Below, in pieces: positions 24,466-36,479 of a DNA stretch of 64,000 bases. A model generated the notes under the pieces. The model saw only the letters and a program-made list of their open reading frames with translations. It ran no database searches and had not been told where the DNA came from. The stretch is from assembly GCA_030248225.1 (NCBI GenBank), contig JASANE010012862.1, positions 1-64,000 on the forward strand. The letters are read 5' to 3'. Position numbers and translations under genes: made by a program. Position 1 is the stretch's first letter. Every line of letters begins with the position of its first letter. The stretch is from Trileptium ribeirensis. Lineage: Eukaryota > Nematoda > Enoplea > Enoplida > Thoracostomopsidae.

Positions 24466-25376
24466 TGCAAAGGGTCCTACTATTGGTCCTGTGCAAATGT
24501 ATCACACCGTTATTCAAAGTCTAATCTAAACTTGGTTTGGGGTTTGGATCAAAGCAGCTGTTCCGCCTGACATATCACTTGGACATTCCCCCAACGACAA
24601 CGGATCATATATTTCACAATGAAGCTAATAATGTTATGAGCAATAAAAATTGTTTCACCTATAATCATATACGCCCAGGTCCTACTTTTACGTCACCTTA
24701 TTTCCAGCATAAGTTTTTGGTTCTCTATTACAAAATACCAGAAATGCTAACCTTAATGTTCTCTTCTGGACTGTAAAACAGAAAACATTTCAGATTTTAG
24801 AAAATATTGATGATAGTATTGTATTTTAAGAAAGCACATCTAGTTTTGGCTGTTTTTGGGAAAGACACTGGATTGTCCGGCTTAAGACTAATAAACCATA
24901 TTATATTCTGAATGATAAATTCACCCAAATTGATGCAAGAAATCGGTACTCTATAATTAAAAACAACCACGACCTTTTGCTTTACTATACTAACAAAAGC
25001 AGGAAAAGGGCACACAGACTTAGATGAAGAAATGTAAATAATAACAACGTTGTCGAGGTCTTTGCAAGAACGACGCCATCGCTTTTCGTAGAAACATTTG
25101 CAACGTTATATTTAATTGTAACATCAGGGATTTGGGTAATCCTGTTATTGCAGTCGCAAACCCTTTCCATACCAGAAAGATTGTGACAGCTCTTAAGGAA
25201 TACTGTGGAGATATGAAAAACACTAAAAATTTGGAAACAGGAAAACAAGCAAACAGTACATGGTGGCAAGTTTCATGCATAGAGAATATGATACCAAGTT
25301 ATGGAAATTCTTCATACCTTCAGCCTGAAATACAATAAACCTGTTAGCTCTCATATTTTTAACAACAGATATATAT
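24466..25376. other. AT-rich sequence after the LINE
   Basis: No coding frame supported. It may include the LINE 3' end, but no poly-A tail or target duplication was found. Confidence 0.35.
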
Positions 25377-27297
25377 CAGGGAGTAACCGGAATTCATGTT
25401 CCGGCGAAAACCGTATCCCGGTTGCGGTTCCGGCAAAAGGCAAAAACCATACCGTATCCGGAATTCCGGTTTAAAATTTTTTGTTTGAAATTTTCCACAT
25501 TTTTGATTCATCTGTGGTCCAAACATATGTAATATACACAATGATGAAGTTCCAATACAGCCAAACAAAAGAAAAAATTAGCTCATCAAATTATCGTGTG
25601 AAACGGAAGTAGGACACATATATAATTTCAGTAGGAATTTTTCATCTTAACCCTGCAAGAGTTTGTTTGCAAAGCAAATCCAGCTCGATGCTTGTTATAG
25701 CTATTTTACACATTCAGAAGTGTGCGGGGTATGTTAAAATTAAACCGGTCCAACTCGATAACAGAGTATAGATTATTAAATTCGAGTGGAATGAGCGAGC
25801 GAATGGAGCGAGAATTTTCAATTTTAGCTCTGGAGGGGGGTGAGGAGGTCCTGTGTGTCTGTCGCACCTGGATCTCGATAACGCTTGGGTAGATTTTGAT
25901 GCAAGATAGATCAGAACCGCAGTGGTCGATTTAGATATAGTGACGGAGCCCGATTTTTGAATTTTTCTCGTGGGAAAAGTTATGGGGCAAAATGACGTCA
26001 TTTTGGCCCATTTTTCGGGCACGCCCTCCAGTTTTTGCGACTTTTCTCAATAAGTAAGCGAGGTATCCGCCAAATGATAGGCCTATTCCATGTAGCTTTA
26101 CCAGGGCTTTCCAATGTTTTTCAACTACTTCCCAATCTGGAGTCTATAAGCTTACAGTAGGCGCCAAATTTCATATTTGGTGAAAAGTCGTGGGAAATGC
26201 ACCTAAATGTGTGTTTTTGTTCCTTTTAGTGTCTTATTATAAGGTTTTCTGGGCAGATAAATTCATTGCAAGTGTTAAAAATATTGTTGGGCAAATATTT
26301 TTTACACTTCTGGTTCATACTTGGCATAAAAAATTACGTTTTCGAAATTTTTGGTGAGAAGTCGTGGGAAAAGCACCTGAATGTGTGTTTATTGTTGGTT
26401 TTAGTGTCGTATATGGGGTTTCTGGGCCGACAAGCTCATTGCGAGTGTCAAAAATATTGTGTGGCAAATATTTTTCACACTTCTGCTTCGGGGGATTGTT
26501 CTCACCACTTGAAATCTGGCTCGCAAGCGAGTTTCACTAGTTTAGAAGTAGCTACTTTGCTGTAAACTTGGCCAATATAATTTGCTTCAAGCACTATCCA
26601 GTGCGTTTGTAATCTTTTTAACGCAATCTACATTGAAGTAAAGTAACATATGTGCAACAGGAACTGAGTTCTTAGCAATGCACTGTATTTTTTGAAACTG
26701 TGCGATTAGTATAACAGTTTATGACATTTATTGCATTCTGATCAGTAAGTTATCATCATTATCATTTAGCTGACGGGCACTGGTTGCCCAACGCTAGCCT
26801 AAACAATGTCTCTGATCACTGGCTAGAAGATTATAGTATGCCTTCCTTTGTTTTCTCTTAGGACCATATAAACCAATAATTTTAAGTTTCCTGCATAATA
26901 ACATGCAACAAACGTATGTGTAGTAAAAGGAGGCGATTGGAGACAGAACGAAAGTGTTTAGTCTACGCCCCACGCAAGCATGATTAGTTACAAGCACGAG
27001 TCAGTTCAACAAAATTTAAGCAAGGCTATATAGTGGAAGGCATTTTTTGCTCTGAAGGTCCAAAAACCAACATATTGCTCGACAACTAAACATTATTAGC
27101 TTTCTCAGTCTCTTCAAACTGCCAGAGAAGCAATAATGCCATTGCAATACATTAAGCTTAATGTAAAATTTATTTTTAATAATTTTAAATCCACTGTGCC
27201 TTCATTTCTTTCTTCATCTGTTTTACTTTATCTATGTTTTGAAGACCAGGTTCCGGATCCGGTTTAAATGGACGGTTCCGGTTCCGATCATTCCCTG
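25377..27297. mobile_element. Probable non-autonomous hAT-like element
   Basis: The left end reads CAGGGAGTAACCGGAA and the right end is the complement of CAGGGAATGATCGGAA, so 13 of 16 terminal positions match. CAGGG termini with CCGGTTCC-type subterminal repeats (25391-25475 and 27249-27285) are typical of hAT elements. No transposase frame is seen in the 1.9 kb, and no 8-bp target duplication is visible (ATATATAT against ATAATCGC). The interior holds a duplicated stretch (26160-26300 and 26340-26480, sharing TTTGGTGA(A/G)AAGTCGTGGGAAA). Confidence 0.45.
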
Positions 27298-28155
27298 ATA
27301 ATCGCAGTCGTGACTCAAATGTAAACATAGTACACTATGTGACTACCGGGATAGTAAATTTAAGGATAATTTTGGGCACGTTATTTGTTGATTTGAATAT
27401 TGTTAATGATACTTACCTACTTTGTATTTGTGAAAATGGTACGACGTATCGTAATAAAATTTTTAACAAAAATATTTATCCGTTACTTTCGTGAGGATGT
27501 TTCCAGATATTCGAAATCAGTTAAAACTAGAAACAGTAATATTCCATCTTCAGATATAGAAGAGTGGTCTACTCTTGTACAGCGCAAGCTCTTTGATGCT
27601 TTATCCAGAAATCGGTCACGCAGTTACATAAACTTTACGCCGGACCATATTAATCTAAGTATGTCGAGTATATCTAAGTTGCCTGTCTGACTTGAAACGC
27701 AAATATCACTGTTGTAAATAAAATTAGGCTAGTAAAAACCATGTTTTATATGTAAAATTTTTATACATAGAACAAATACAACTTCAGTTAGGAACAGCAG
27801 TCCAAGACATTGCTATAAACGAGAGAATATTAATCTTGACAAAAATGGGGTTAGCAACCAATTCGACATTTACCCTACGAAGGGTGGATATAGATCTCCC
27901 ATTCATTCGAATCATATCGAAGTTAAGTTTAGAACTATTATTAGCAATAGAACTACTGTGACTAAAAAGGTATATACTATGTTCAACACTTAAACTTATA
28001 CAAATCAGAATGCAGCGTTATTGTAATTTTATTAAAAAACACGCTTGTGTAAATCGTATTTGGATTATAGATAAAAATCGACCAGAGATGTGTATCTGGA
28101 TGTAATAGCAAAGGTTACTATCGCAGCATTAACACTTATTTTTACTAGACTTTAT

Positions 28156-28408
28156 GGGTCATTTCACAATACCATGTCATTTAGTCACTAGAATAATGAC
28201 TTATTTCGGATTAAAATTTGACCCCCAGGGAACCCTTTGCGACCCCTGTAGCAGGTTTCATTTAGCTCGTTTTGCATAGAGACATCGATATTCGAAAAAT
28301 TCGGGGTTTTTCTATGTCGGAAGGGGTATAAACACTGTACACATGAAAACGTTTCATTTTGGCTTCAAAAATGGTGTTTCAAAAGTACATGGTTTCGTGA
28401 AATGACCC
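28156..28408. mobile_element. 253-bp MITE related to the 1.6-kb TIR element
   Basis: The ends are GGGTCATTTCAC...TACCATG at 28156 and the complement GTGAAATGACCC ending at 28408. The first 12 bases are the same as in the 1.6-kb elements and most of the next nine agree. The interior is different. It lies inside the third-lineage RT remnant and so inserted after it. Flanks (TTTAT / ATATA) do not give a clear target duplication. Confidence 0.65.
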
Positions 28409-28569
28409 ATATAGTACACTATAGTATGGCGAGATTTTAACCAATCCTACACACCTAATTAACGTTGCATTTAACAACAATAATGAGAAACTAGTAATTG
28501 GTATTTCTAAATACAAAATCTATTGGACCTATACTAGACCGAAGCGTAATAACCGACTGTATTACAACT

Positions 28570-28841
28570 AAGAAAGCATACATGCTCGTAATATGTATCC
28601 CACATTTAGAAAACGTATTTCGTATTTATAAACAACGCATTGGAATTCCATGTGTGGTGACGGTGCTCCTTACTTTAGCAATTTACATCTTCACAACTAT
28701 TAACAAAGAAGCATACTTATGCTCGTAATATGTATCCCACATTTAGAAAATGTATTTCGTATTTCTAAACAACGCGTTGGAATTCCTATGTGTGGTGACG
28801 GTGCTCCTTACTTTAGCAATTTACATCTTCACAACTATTAA
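28570..28841 (+). repeat. Tandem duplication of about 135 bp
   Basis: 28570-28704 and 28706-28841 are nearly identical (GCTCGTAATATGTATCCCAC through ACATCTTCACAACTATTAAC). The duplication lies within the third-lineage RT remnant and repeats its GDGAPYF block. Confidence 0.8.
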
Positions 28842-29280
28842 CGTGACTATACTCAAACATGCGATATTGCAGATATATATGTTACTGCCTCAGAAATGTT
28901 TTCCAGTATACAAATGATGTGACTGTGATCAACGATGATGACTATTTGGAAATAGTCTACGCAGATATATATCGTAGTTCCTTGCAACTGTGCAAAGTAA
29001 ATACTAGCTAGTAATCAGTACGGTAATGTGTTAGATTTAGATACTTGAATTCTGAATAATAGAGGTAACATTGCACTTTACGACAAAAGAAATGACCTTA
29101 AATTTAAAATATATGATTTTCCGCATTTCCTCAGTCGCTTGTCTATTTCATTGTATTGAGGGATAATTTAGAGCCAAACAGCCAGATTTGGCCACGTTAA
29201 TAGAAAACTCGAAGGGTTTAATAAAGATTATTTGGTTTTGTATTAAATCTAGTAAATATCCTAATTGCGCTTACTTGCTC

Positions 29281-31409
29281 TTATGGTCGATGAGCTCGTT
29301 GGACGGATCCTTCAGCTGTGACCATCCCCGATTTGATCATACGTCTCCATTGCACTCGGTCGTTGGCGATATCGGATATAATGCGTATATGGTCGCGGTT
29401 CCAGGTTGCGGCACCGTATGTTGATTTGAGATGGTCGAGGTCTTTTGCTGTTGCTTTGTGCCACGTATTCTTGGGTGCTGATCGAACACATTTCCAAGCT
29501 GCAGGCACCGGGCAACGCCAGACTTGATTGCAGAGTCGATGTCGATGACGGATTGTTGTTGACACATCGCCCTTATGTCGACATTACGTATTCGGTCACA
29601 CCGGGTAATTCCTAGTATGGCTCTGAGGCATGACATTTGGAACATCTCAAGTCAATCCATATCGCACTTGTTACAGACCCAAGTGGAAATTCCATACAGA
29701 AATGTTGACAGGACGGCAGCATTGTATACTTAGACCTTTGTCCTTGTCGAAATTTCGCGTCTGGACCACAGTTTTTCTTTGAGCTGTCAAAAAGTTGCGG
29801 ACGCTCTTCCGAAGCGTGTGCTGATATCTCTTGTTGCCGATACCTTCGTGCTGTCGACGATTGAGCTGAGATATGTGAACGTATCCACTACATCAATTCT
29901 AGTTCCGTTCTGGACTAAATTTGGTTCGGGGTGATGTATGGACATCGCCTTCGTTTTGGACGGTTTGATAGCTAGGCCTAGCGCCGCTGCGTTGACAGAT
30001 ATGCGGTTAAGCAGATACTGACAGCTGATTTCGTCTGGTTGTGAAATAGCGATGTCGTCAGCATATTCGAGGTCAGCAACAGTTGTAATTTCACTGGAGA
30101 ACTCGACGCCATCAGTTTCCTGAATTGATTTAATCAGTATCCAGTCTAACACAAAGTTGAACAACATGGGTGACAAAATGCATCCTTGTCTTACACCGCT
30201 GCAAACGGAAAACTCTTCACTAAGACCATCAGATGATCGCACTCGACACATGGCTCCGTCATACATGTCGGTGAGGATGGCGACGATCAGCTCTGGGACG
30301 CCGCATTTACGCAATACCTTCCACATAGAGTTTCTGTGAACACTGTCGAACGCCGCCGCAAAATCAATGAAACAGACGACAGTAGACTTGCCGTGTCTTA
30401 GGCGTTTCTCCAGGAGTTGACGCAGTATGAAGATCTGGTCGTTGCATCCAGGGCCGGCTCGGAAACCACATTGTTGGTCACGTAATCGACGTTCGTATAC
30501 GGTACTGAGTCGGCGTCGTATTATTGATGTGAGTACCTTACCAGCGATAGATAGCAGCGATATGCCTCTGTAATTGCCGCAATCATTGGATGGTCCCTTT
30601 TTGTGCAGTGGTATAATCACACTGTCTTTAAAGTCCTTCGGCACTGATCGTTCTTGCCAAACGAGTTTTAAAAGTTTGGCTAGTGGAGGTACAATTACAG
30701 GTTCCGCTGCCTTGATAGTTTCAGCAGATATGTCGCACCTCCCTGGTGATTTTCGAAATTTGAGACCACGTATGGCAATGCTGATTTCATCATTTGCTGG
30801 AGGTGACACATCTATAGGTTCGTCATTTGCTTGTTCCAAAACGAGGTCATTGTCAGGAGTGATTGGAACTGGCCGGTTTAGCAGTGTTTTGAAGTGCTCA
30901 GCCCACCGTTCCAGCTTGGCTGCTGGTGTCTTCACCGCGACTCCAGATGCACTGAGCAAGCTCGCGGATGGTGCTCGGCGCTTTCGTCTACCAGATATTT
31001 CGTGTATGGTGCTGAACATAGTTCTGCTGTCTCCTCTGTCGGCGCCTGCCTGCATCTGAACGGCTTTCTCCTCCCAATACTTTTCCTCATCATCACGCAG
31101 TCTCCTCCGAATTTCCCGGATAAGATAATTTCTGCGTCTTCGATTGCATGTGGATTTCCTTTCTGCTACTAAGGCCAACGTTGCTTCAGATATCCAGCGT
31201 GACGTTTTCCTGCGCTCAACTGGACACCATGATTTGGTCGTCGAACTGAGAATCTGTTTGATGTTGGACCACGCGACTTCCATTGTTGGTGGGTCGTTGA
31301 GAGCTTCAAAACGGTTTGCCAGTTCGCAACGATAGCCATCTCTGACATCTGTGGCACGAAATGCATTTAAATCCACTGGTGGGGGTCGCCTCGTCGACCG
31401 AACAACCTA
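29281..31409 (-). mobile_element. 5'-truncated RTE-like non-LTR retrotransposon
   Basis: The - strand reads from RRPPPVDLNAF near 31400 through a long open frame to 29787. It then continues through two frameshifts (LRAILGITRCDRIRN near 29610; WKCVRSAPKNTWHKA and ATWNRDHIRI near 29480-29360) to a stop at 29281. It begins just after where the endonuclease would be, so the endonuclease is lost, as expected for 5' truncation during target-primed reverse transcription. Motifs are those of the RTE group. The 3' UTR and target duplication could not be located. Confidence 0.8.
29787..31376 (-). pseudogene. RTE-like reverse transcriptase, 529-codon open frame
   Basis: RT domain in the frame: HFKTLLNRP at about residue 166, KSPGRCDISAETIKA near 209, IIPLHKKG near 254, NYRGISLLS near 268, CGFRAGPGCNDQI near 303, CFIDFAAAFDSVH near 335 with the first catalytic Asp, GVRQGCILSP near 393, and LEYADDIAIS near 436 with the catalytic Asp pair. 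All core catalytic residues are present. The usual PGPDG is changed to SPGRCD. The open frame is longer than expected for an old copy, so insertion is fairly recent, but loss of the endonuclease and C-terminal frameshifts make it inactive on its own. Confidence 0.8.
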
Positions 31410-31539
31410 ATTGGCTTTTTATATCATTCTAAATTAGTACAAGAAGTCATCACTATTCACAAAAAAATTATGAACTATTCGCAAATAACAATGGTTAGAT
31501 CGTTTTGTTAGTGTAAGTAGTTTACGGTTAGGCCCTTTT

Positions 31540-32412
31540 CAGAACGTAGTGGAGCTTGTGTGGTGCAGGGATGAAAGCTTTTAAATTCCATCTGTGTGTG
31601 TGATCGGCCATAACTCAGGAACGACTTACCCGATTTTCATCATCTTGGATCATTCGAACTGGTATAGTGATTTACCGTGTATATCCCCGAGTGTTTTTGA
31701 TATGGGGTCTGTTTCGGGGTGAGGGGTCAAAATGTGGGTTTTTACTCCATTTTAGGACCCGTCACGGAAGCAAGATTATTTTTATCTTATCTTTCTAATT
31801 TGTTTCTCTGTTTGGTTTTATTTCATAGAAAAATGATAAATACCGACGCACATTGTTTTGTTTTTCGATTAAGGCTCACGTTCTGCAGTTATGGGATTTG
31901 AGGTACGGGGTATGGCGCCCTCATGGTTCCCCGACTCAAAATTCGAAGTGACTTCCTGGGTGGCTGAAATGTTTCAGTTGGGGGTTTTTGTGCATTGGAA
32001 ACATATTGTCGGTGTTGCTTTTGCTCTGCGACTCATATTTACATGGGTACTGGGCATGGCGTCCCGATTGTTCCTCGACCCAAAATGCCAAATTTTATTG
32101 TGACGTCGTGGGAGGCTGATAGCTTGCACTTGTGGTTTGAGGTATGGGGTGTACGGCGCCCCCCATGGTTCCTCGACCCAAAATTCGAAAATTTGTTCTG
32201 ACTTCCTGGGCTTCTGAAATGTATCACTTAAAGGTTTTCGGGCATAGGAAACTCATTGCCGGTATTGTTTTTGCTCTACGACACATAGTTCTATGGGTAC
32301 GGGGCATGGCGCCCCGACGGTTCCTCGACCCAAAATGCATGTTTTTATTGTGACGTCCTGAGAGGCTGGTAGCTTGCACTTGGTGGGGTTTCGGCCATGG
32401 GAAACTTACTGC
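31540..32412 (+). repeat. Dispersed repeat, copy 2
   Basis: Same family and orientation as 15120-16265. It ends at GGGAAACTTACTG, two to three bases before the start of the second foldback structure at 32414. The matching block in copy 1 ends in GGGAAACTTATTG near 16240. Confidence 0.65.
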
Positions 32413-32924
32413 TATGCGTCTTTCACACAGAAGTGCGTGCACGAACTGCACACCATAGACACGTCGCGCAACGATTGCACGCAAAATGAAGACAACGGCT
32501 TTCCATTGCCCGCACAATGCTAATAACGCGCTTCTATTACCAGATGTCGAGTGAAATATTGCTGACTATGACTATGCCGCTAGAGCAATCCTAGCGTCTA
32601 TATTTATAGCTTGCGTGCAATGGTTTATACCATATCTACAACAACGCGCAATAGCATCAACCATATCTGCATCTTTGTGCAATTAGCAATAGTAGCATCT
32701 ATATTTATAGCTTGCGTGCAATGGTTGATACAATATCTACAAAAACGTGCAATCGCAGCAACCATATCTGCATGTTTGTGCAATGGTAGTGCCTATTGCA
32801 GGTCATATTGCAGTTATGTAAGAACCATACATGTTCATGAAAGTAGAGAGTTGTTCCCTTGAAGTCCGAAACCCCTCATCCCCCAAAAAAACCTAACTAT
32901 TATTGCTATTGGTCTCCCCTCCTG

Positions 32925-33610
32925 GTTGACATTGGTGTCCATCTTCAGTTTCATATTGGTGCCCCTTCCAGTTGTTATTGGTGATCTCTCCAGTTTTATA
33001 TTTTTGCCCCTCTAGTTTGATATTGGTGCCCCCTCCAGTTTGACATTGGTGTCCCCAGTTTGATATTGGTGTATTGGTGCCCCCACCAGATTGATATTGG
33101 TGCCCCCCTACAGTTTGATAGTCGTGCCCTTCCAGATTGATAGTTGTGCACCCTTCAGTTTGATATTGGTGCACCCAGTTTGATACTGTTGCCCCACTCC
33201 AGTTTGATACGGGTGTCCCCCTCCAGTTTGATATTGGTGCCCCCTCCAGTTTGATATTGGTGCTCCTCCAGTTTGATATTGGTGCCCCCTCCATTTTGTT
33301 ATAAGTGCCCCATTCATTTTGTTATTGGTGCCCCCTCCAGTTTGATACTGGTGCCCCACTCCAGTTTGATATTGGTGCACCCTCCAGTTTGATATTGGTG
33401 CCCCTCCATTTTGTTATTAGTGCTCTCTCCAGTTTGATATTAGTGCCCCATTCATTTTGTTATTGGTGCCCCTGCCAGTTTGATACTGGTGCCCCACTCC
33501 AGGTTGATATTGGCGCCCCCAGTTTGATATTGGTGCCCCTTCAGTTTGATATTGGTACCCCATCCATTTTGTTGTTGGTGCGCCCTCCAGTTCGACATTG
33601 GTGCCCCTTC
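32925..33610 (+). repeat. ~23-bp minisatellite, left array
   Basis: About 28 degenerate units of the form CAGTTTGATATTGGTGCCCC, with length variants of 18-26 bases. Open frames across it (for example 33305-33613) are by-products of the repeat. Confidence 0.9.
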
Positions 33611-33963
33611 TAGGTTTACTGGGTGAATTGATCTACAAAATGGCGCCAAAAGTACCCATATAGCTTGACCGGTTGTGGTGGTGTTACCATAGTGTATTTT
33701 TGGGTCCCATGGGCCCATGGTAAATCCTGTTTTTGTTTATCACTCTGGCCAATGTTAATTCTTCCCTACACTCGTTTCACTCACGACTCAGAAGTCAACA
33801 AGAAACAAAAATGTGCATACCGGGCAAAGGTACGCCTGAATTGATAGCATTGTCGTTTTGAGCAACCACGGAAAACGACTGCGCAAGAAGTAGCTGCCGA
33901 GTTTATCAAACTTTCAATTTATTGTTATTTGTGTGATTTTTGCACTTTTGTATGTTTGTACAG

Positions 33964-34020
33964 GAATTGAGCAAATTGGATACAGATTTCTTGAAACAAA
34001 TGTCGGCCCGAAATTTGCAG
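33964..34020 (+). CDS. Candidate 57-base exon of gene 1
   Basis: A strong pyrimidine tract ends TGTTTGTACAG at 33963, and CAG at 34018-34020 precedes GTACCT. The 57 bases between are 19 whole codons, ELSKLDTDFLKQMSARNLQ, phase 0 at both ends. That is the phase required after exons A, B or C. The peptide is helix-like with Leu/Phe/Met spaced as in a coiled coil. It sits in the unpaired loop of the 4.1-kb foldback structure, 12.9 kb from exon C. No further exon of gene 1 could be found downstream. It may be a real microexon or a chance open stretch between splice-like sites. Confidence 0.4.
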
Positions 34021-34769
34021 GTACCTCCTGGTGACTTAGAAATGCGTTCACTTTTTATCGTTTTCGCAATGTACTATCTGTGGCTTTGTCTTAGAAAAAT
34101 TTCGCTTTGTCGCAAAATTTTATCGAAGGAATTATTTAGACGCAAAAATAAAGTCTTGTGGCACGCATTATAACAATGTGAGATATCGCGGTAATATTCG
34201 TACACTGTTTAATTCTCTTTCGATTTGATGACTAAATTTAAAATTATAAAATATGTTCGATTTCGTATTGATTTAAACATTATCACTCAAAGAACAGTTA
34301 TGTCAATTTCCGCAGCAATGAACTGCTCGTCACAGATGGTATTGTTATCTGTACATATTTATCATTCTGAACAATTTTAGAATTGGTTGTACAGACGGTT
34401 TCCTATGTTTGTATAATATGTTGCGATATATCCGATAACTAAAATTGTTTGCTTTGCATAAAAATGATAAAGGAACGACAAGGGTGTAATGAAAATCGGT
34501 GCACTAATTATTGATACACATACAAGAAGATGAGGTATACAGAGTCCGACAACAGCAATAAAATACAAAATATATCAATGAATGTTTTGTTCTTAACATG
34601 ACAAAATTGTTTGAAGCTGAACGTCAAAAACAATGATTTTTCACGAATTACATTATATTACTATAAATTATTAAATATTATATATTTATAGCATGTACCT
34701 AATTTGATAGAAACGTGTGAATCGTATATGGTCATTGGAAGATAGGGGGTTACCCCTTTCCCTGAAGTT

Positions 34770-34900
34770 CTGACACCCCACCCACAGAGAGCTCGGCTAT
34801 CCCGCTGGTAGGTGGTTCAATCCGCACTGACTCCGCTGCCCCCTCCATCGAGGACCCGGCACCACGCCCTCCTTGGACTTAGGATCGTTGTTGTTGATCA
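34770..34900. repeat. Possible SINE-like fragment
   Basis: GC-richer block in the foldback loop with GGTGGTTCAATCCGC (a box-B-like sequence) followed by a short GTTGTTGTTG run at 34889. No convincing box A. Weak. Confidence 0.25.
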
Positions 34901-35083
34901 TTTTGGCTTTGAAAAAGTGTAGGTTGTTGTAAGGTAGTTAACACGAAACATTTGTGAAAGCCAACACTGGACTAGGTGAAGAACGCACAACAAATGGATC
35001 TAGTGAACATTAAGCGTGGAGCGAACAGTAATTATTTCTGGAGTTTACCAGCGATAGTATATATTTAACTTTATATATCACCA

Positions 35084-36115
35084 ATACCAAACTGGAGGGG
35101 GCAGCAATATCAAACTGGAGGGGGCACCAATATCAAACTGGAGGGGGCACCAATATCAAACTGGAGCGGGGCAGCAATATCAAACTACAGAGGCGCACCA
35201 ATATCAAACTGGAGGGGGCACCAATATCAAACTGCAGTCGAGCACCAATGTCAAATTGGCGGGGGCACCAATATCAAACTGCTGGGGGCACCAACATCAA
35301 ACTGCAGGGGCAGCAATAACAAACTGGAGAGGACACCAATATCAAATTTGAGTCGGGCACCAATATCAAACTGAAGGGGTACCAATATCAAACTTGAGTA
35401 AGGCAACAATATCAAACTGGAGGAGGACACCAATATCAAACTGCATGGGGCAGCATTATCAAACTGGTTGGGCACCAATATCAATCTGGAGGGGGTACCA
35501 ATATTAAACTGGAGTCGGGCACCAATATAAAACTGGAGTGTGCTCCAATAAAAAAACTGAAGGGGCACCAATATCATACTTGAGTCGGGCAACAATATCA
35601 AAGTGGCCAGGGGCACCAATATGATACTGGAGGAGGCATCAGTATCAAACTAGAGTGGGGCAGTCAAATCAAGCTGGAGGGGGCACCAATATCAAACTTG
35701 AGACGGGCACCAATATCAAAGTGGAGGGGACACCAATATCAAAATGGAGAAGGGCAGCAAAATCAGACTGAAGAGGGCACCAATATTAAGCTAGAGGGGG
35801 ACACCAATATTAAACTGGAGGAGGGCACTAATATCAAACTTGAGGGTGGTACCAATATTAAGCTGGAGGGCGGCACCAATGTTAAGCTGGAGGGCGGCAC
35901 CAATATCAAACTGAAGGGGTGGGGCACCAAAATCAACTTAGACTCGGGCACCAATATAAAACTGAAGGAGGCACCAATAACAAACTGGAGGGGACACCAA
36001 TATCAAACTGGAGGGGGGCACCAATATCAAACTGGAGTCGGGCACCAATACCAAATTGAAGTGGTACCAATATCAAACTGGAGGGGGCACCAAAATCAAA
36101 CTGGACGGAGACACA
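35084..36115 (-). repeat. ~23-bp minisatellite, right array
   Basis: About 40 units of the form GGGGGCACCAATATCAAACT, the reverse complement of the left array unit. The 152-codon frame at 35698-36156 (repeats of GTNIKLEG) is repeat-derived. Confidence 0.9.
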
Positions 36116-36479
36116 AGGGAGGGGGATATGGTTGTTGCGATTACACGTTGTTGTAGATATGGTATTAACCATTGCACGCAAGCTATAAATATAGACTCTA
36201 CTATTTCTAATTGCACAAAGATGCAGATATGGTTGATGCGACTGCACGTTGTTGTAGATATGGTACCAACCATTGCACGCAAGCTGTAGATACAGACGCT
36301 ACCGTTGCTCTACCTGCATAGTAATAGTTAGCAATATCGCACTCGACATCTGGTAATAGAAGCGCGTTCTAAGCATTTTGCGGGTAATGGAAAGCCGTTG
36401 TCTTCATTTTGCGAGCAATCGTTGCGAGACGTGTCTACGGTGTGCAGTTCGTGCACGCACTTCTGTGTGAAAGACGCAT

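Larger units (their letters stand above)
27400..29280 (+). pseudogene. Decayed reverse transcriptase of a third lineage
   Basis: In several frames the + strand spells, in order, MCGDGAPYFSNLHLHNY (near 28790), FQYTNDVTVIND (near 28903), then IYRSSLQLCK (near 28968), VLDLDT, and YDKRNDLKFKIYDFPHFLS (near 29080). This order (GxPMGxxxAP..L.L..Y, YIDDV, IYP.xLxL, DKRNDF) matches RT proteins widespread in invertebrate repeats. Their clade (Penelope-like or other) I cannot fix. An upstream open frame (27400-27690; MVRRIVIKFLTKIFIRYF) may be its N-terminal part. The catalytic box reads YTND instead of YIDD, and stops and frameshifts are frequent. Confidence 0.5.
32414..36479. mobile_element. 4.1-kb foldback structure with minisatellite arms
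   Basis: ATGCGTCTTTCACACAGAAG at 32414 has its complement ending at 36479, and the following sequence pairs inward (GTGCACGAACTGCACACC; CTATTACCAGATGTCGAGTG; CATATCTACAACAACG). The arms then run into minisatellite arrays of the same unit in opposite orientation (32925-33610 and 35084-36115). About 1.45 kb in the middle is unpaired. Long inverted arms built from short tandem repeats around a unique centre is the architecture of Drosophila Foldback-type elements; I infer similarity of form, not homology. No target duplication found. Confidence 0.8.

Noticed and set aside
34770..34900. Functional tRNA gene in the foldback loop
   Set aside because: Only a box-B-like sequence is present; no box A and no cloverleaf.
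35698..36156. 152-codon GTNIKLEG repeat protein, with its partner frames at 33108-33613
   Set aside because: Translation of a degenerate minisatellite; inverted arrays give similar frames on the opposite strand.
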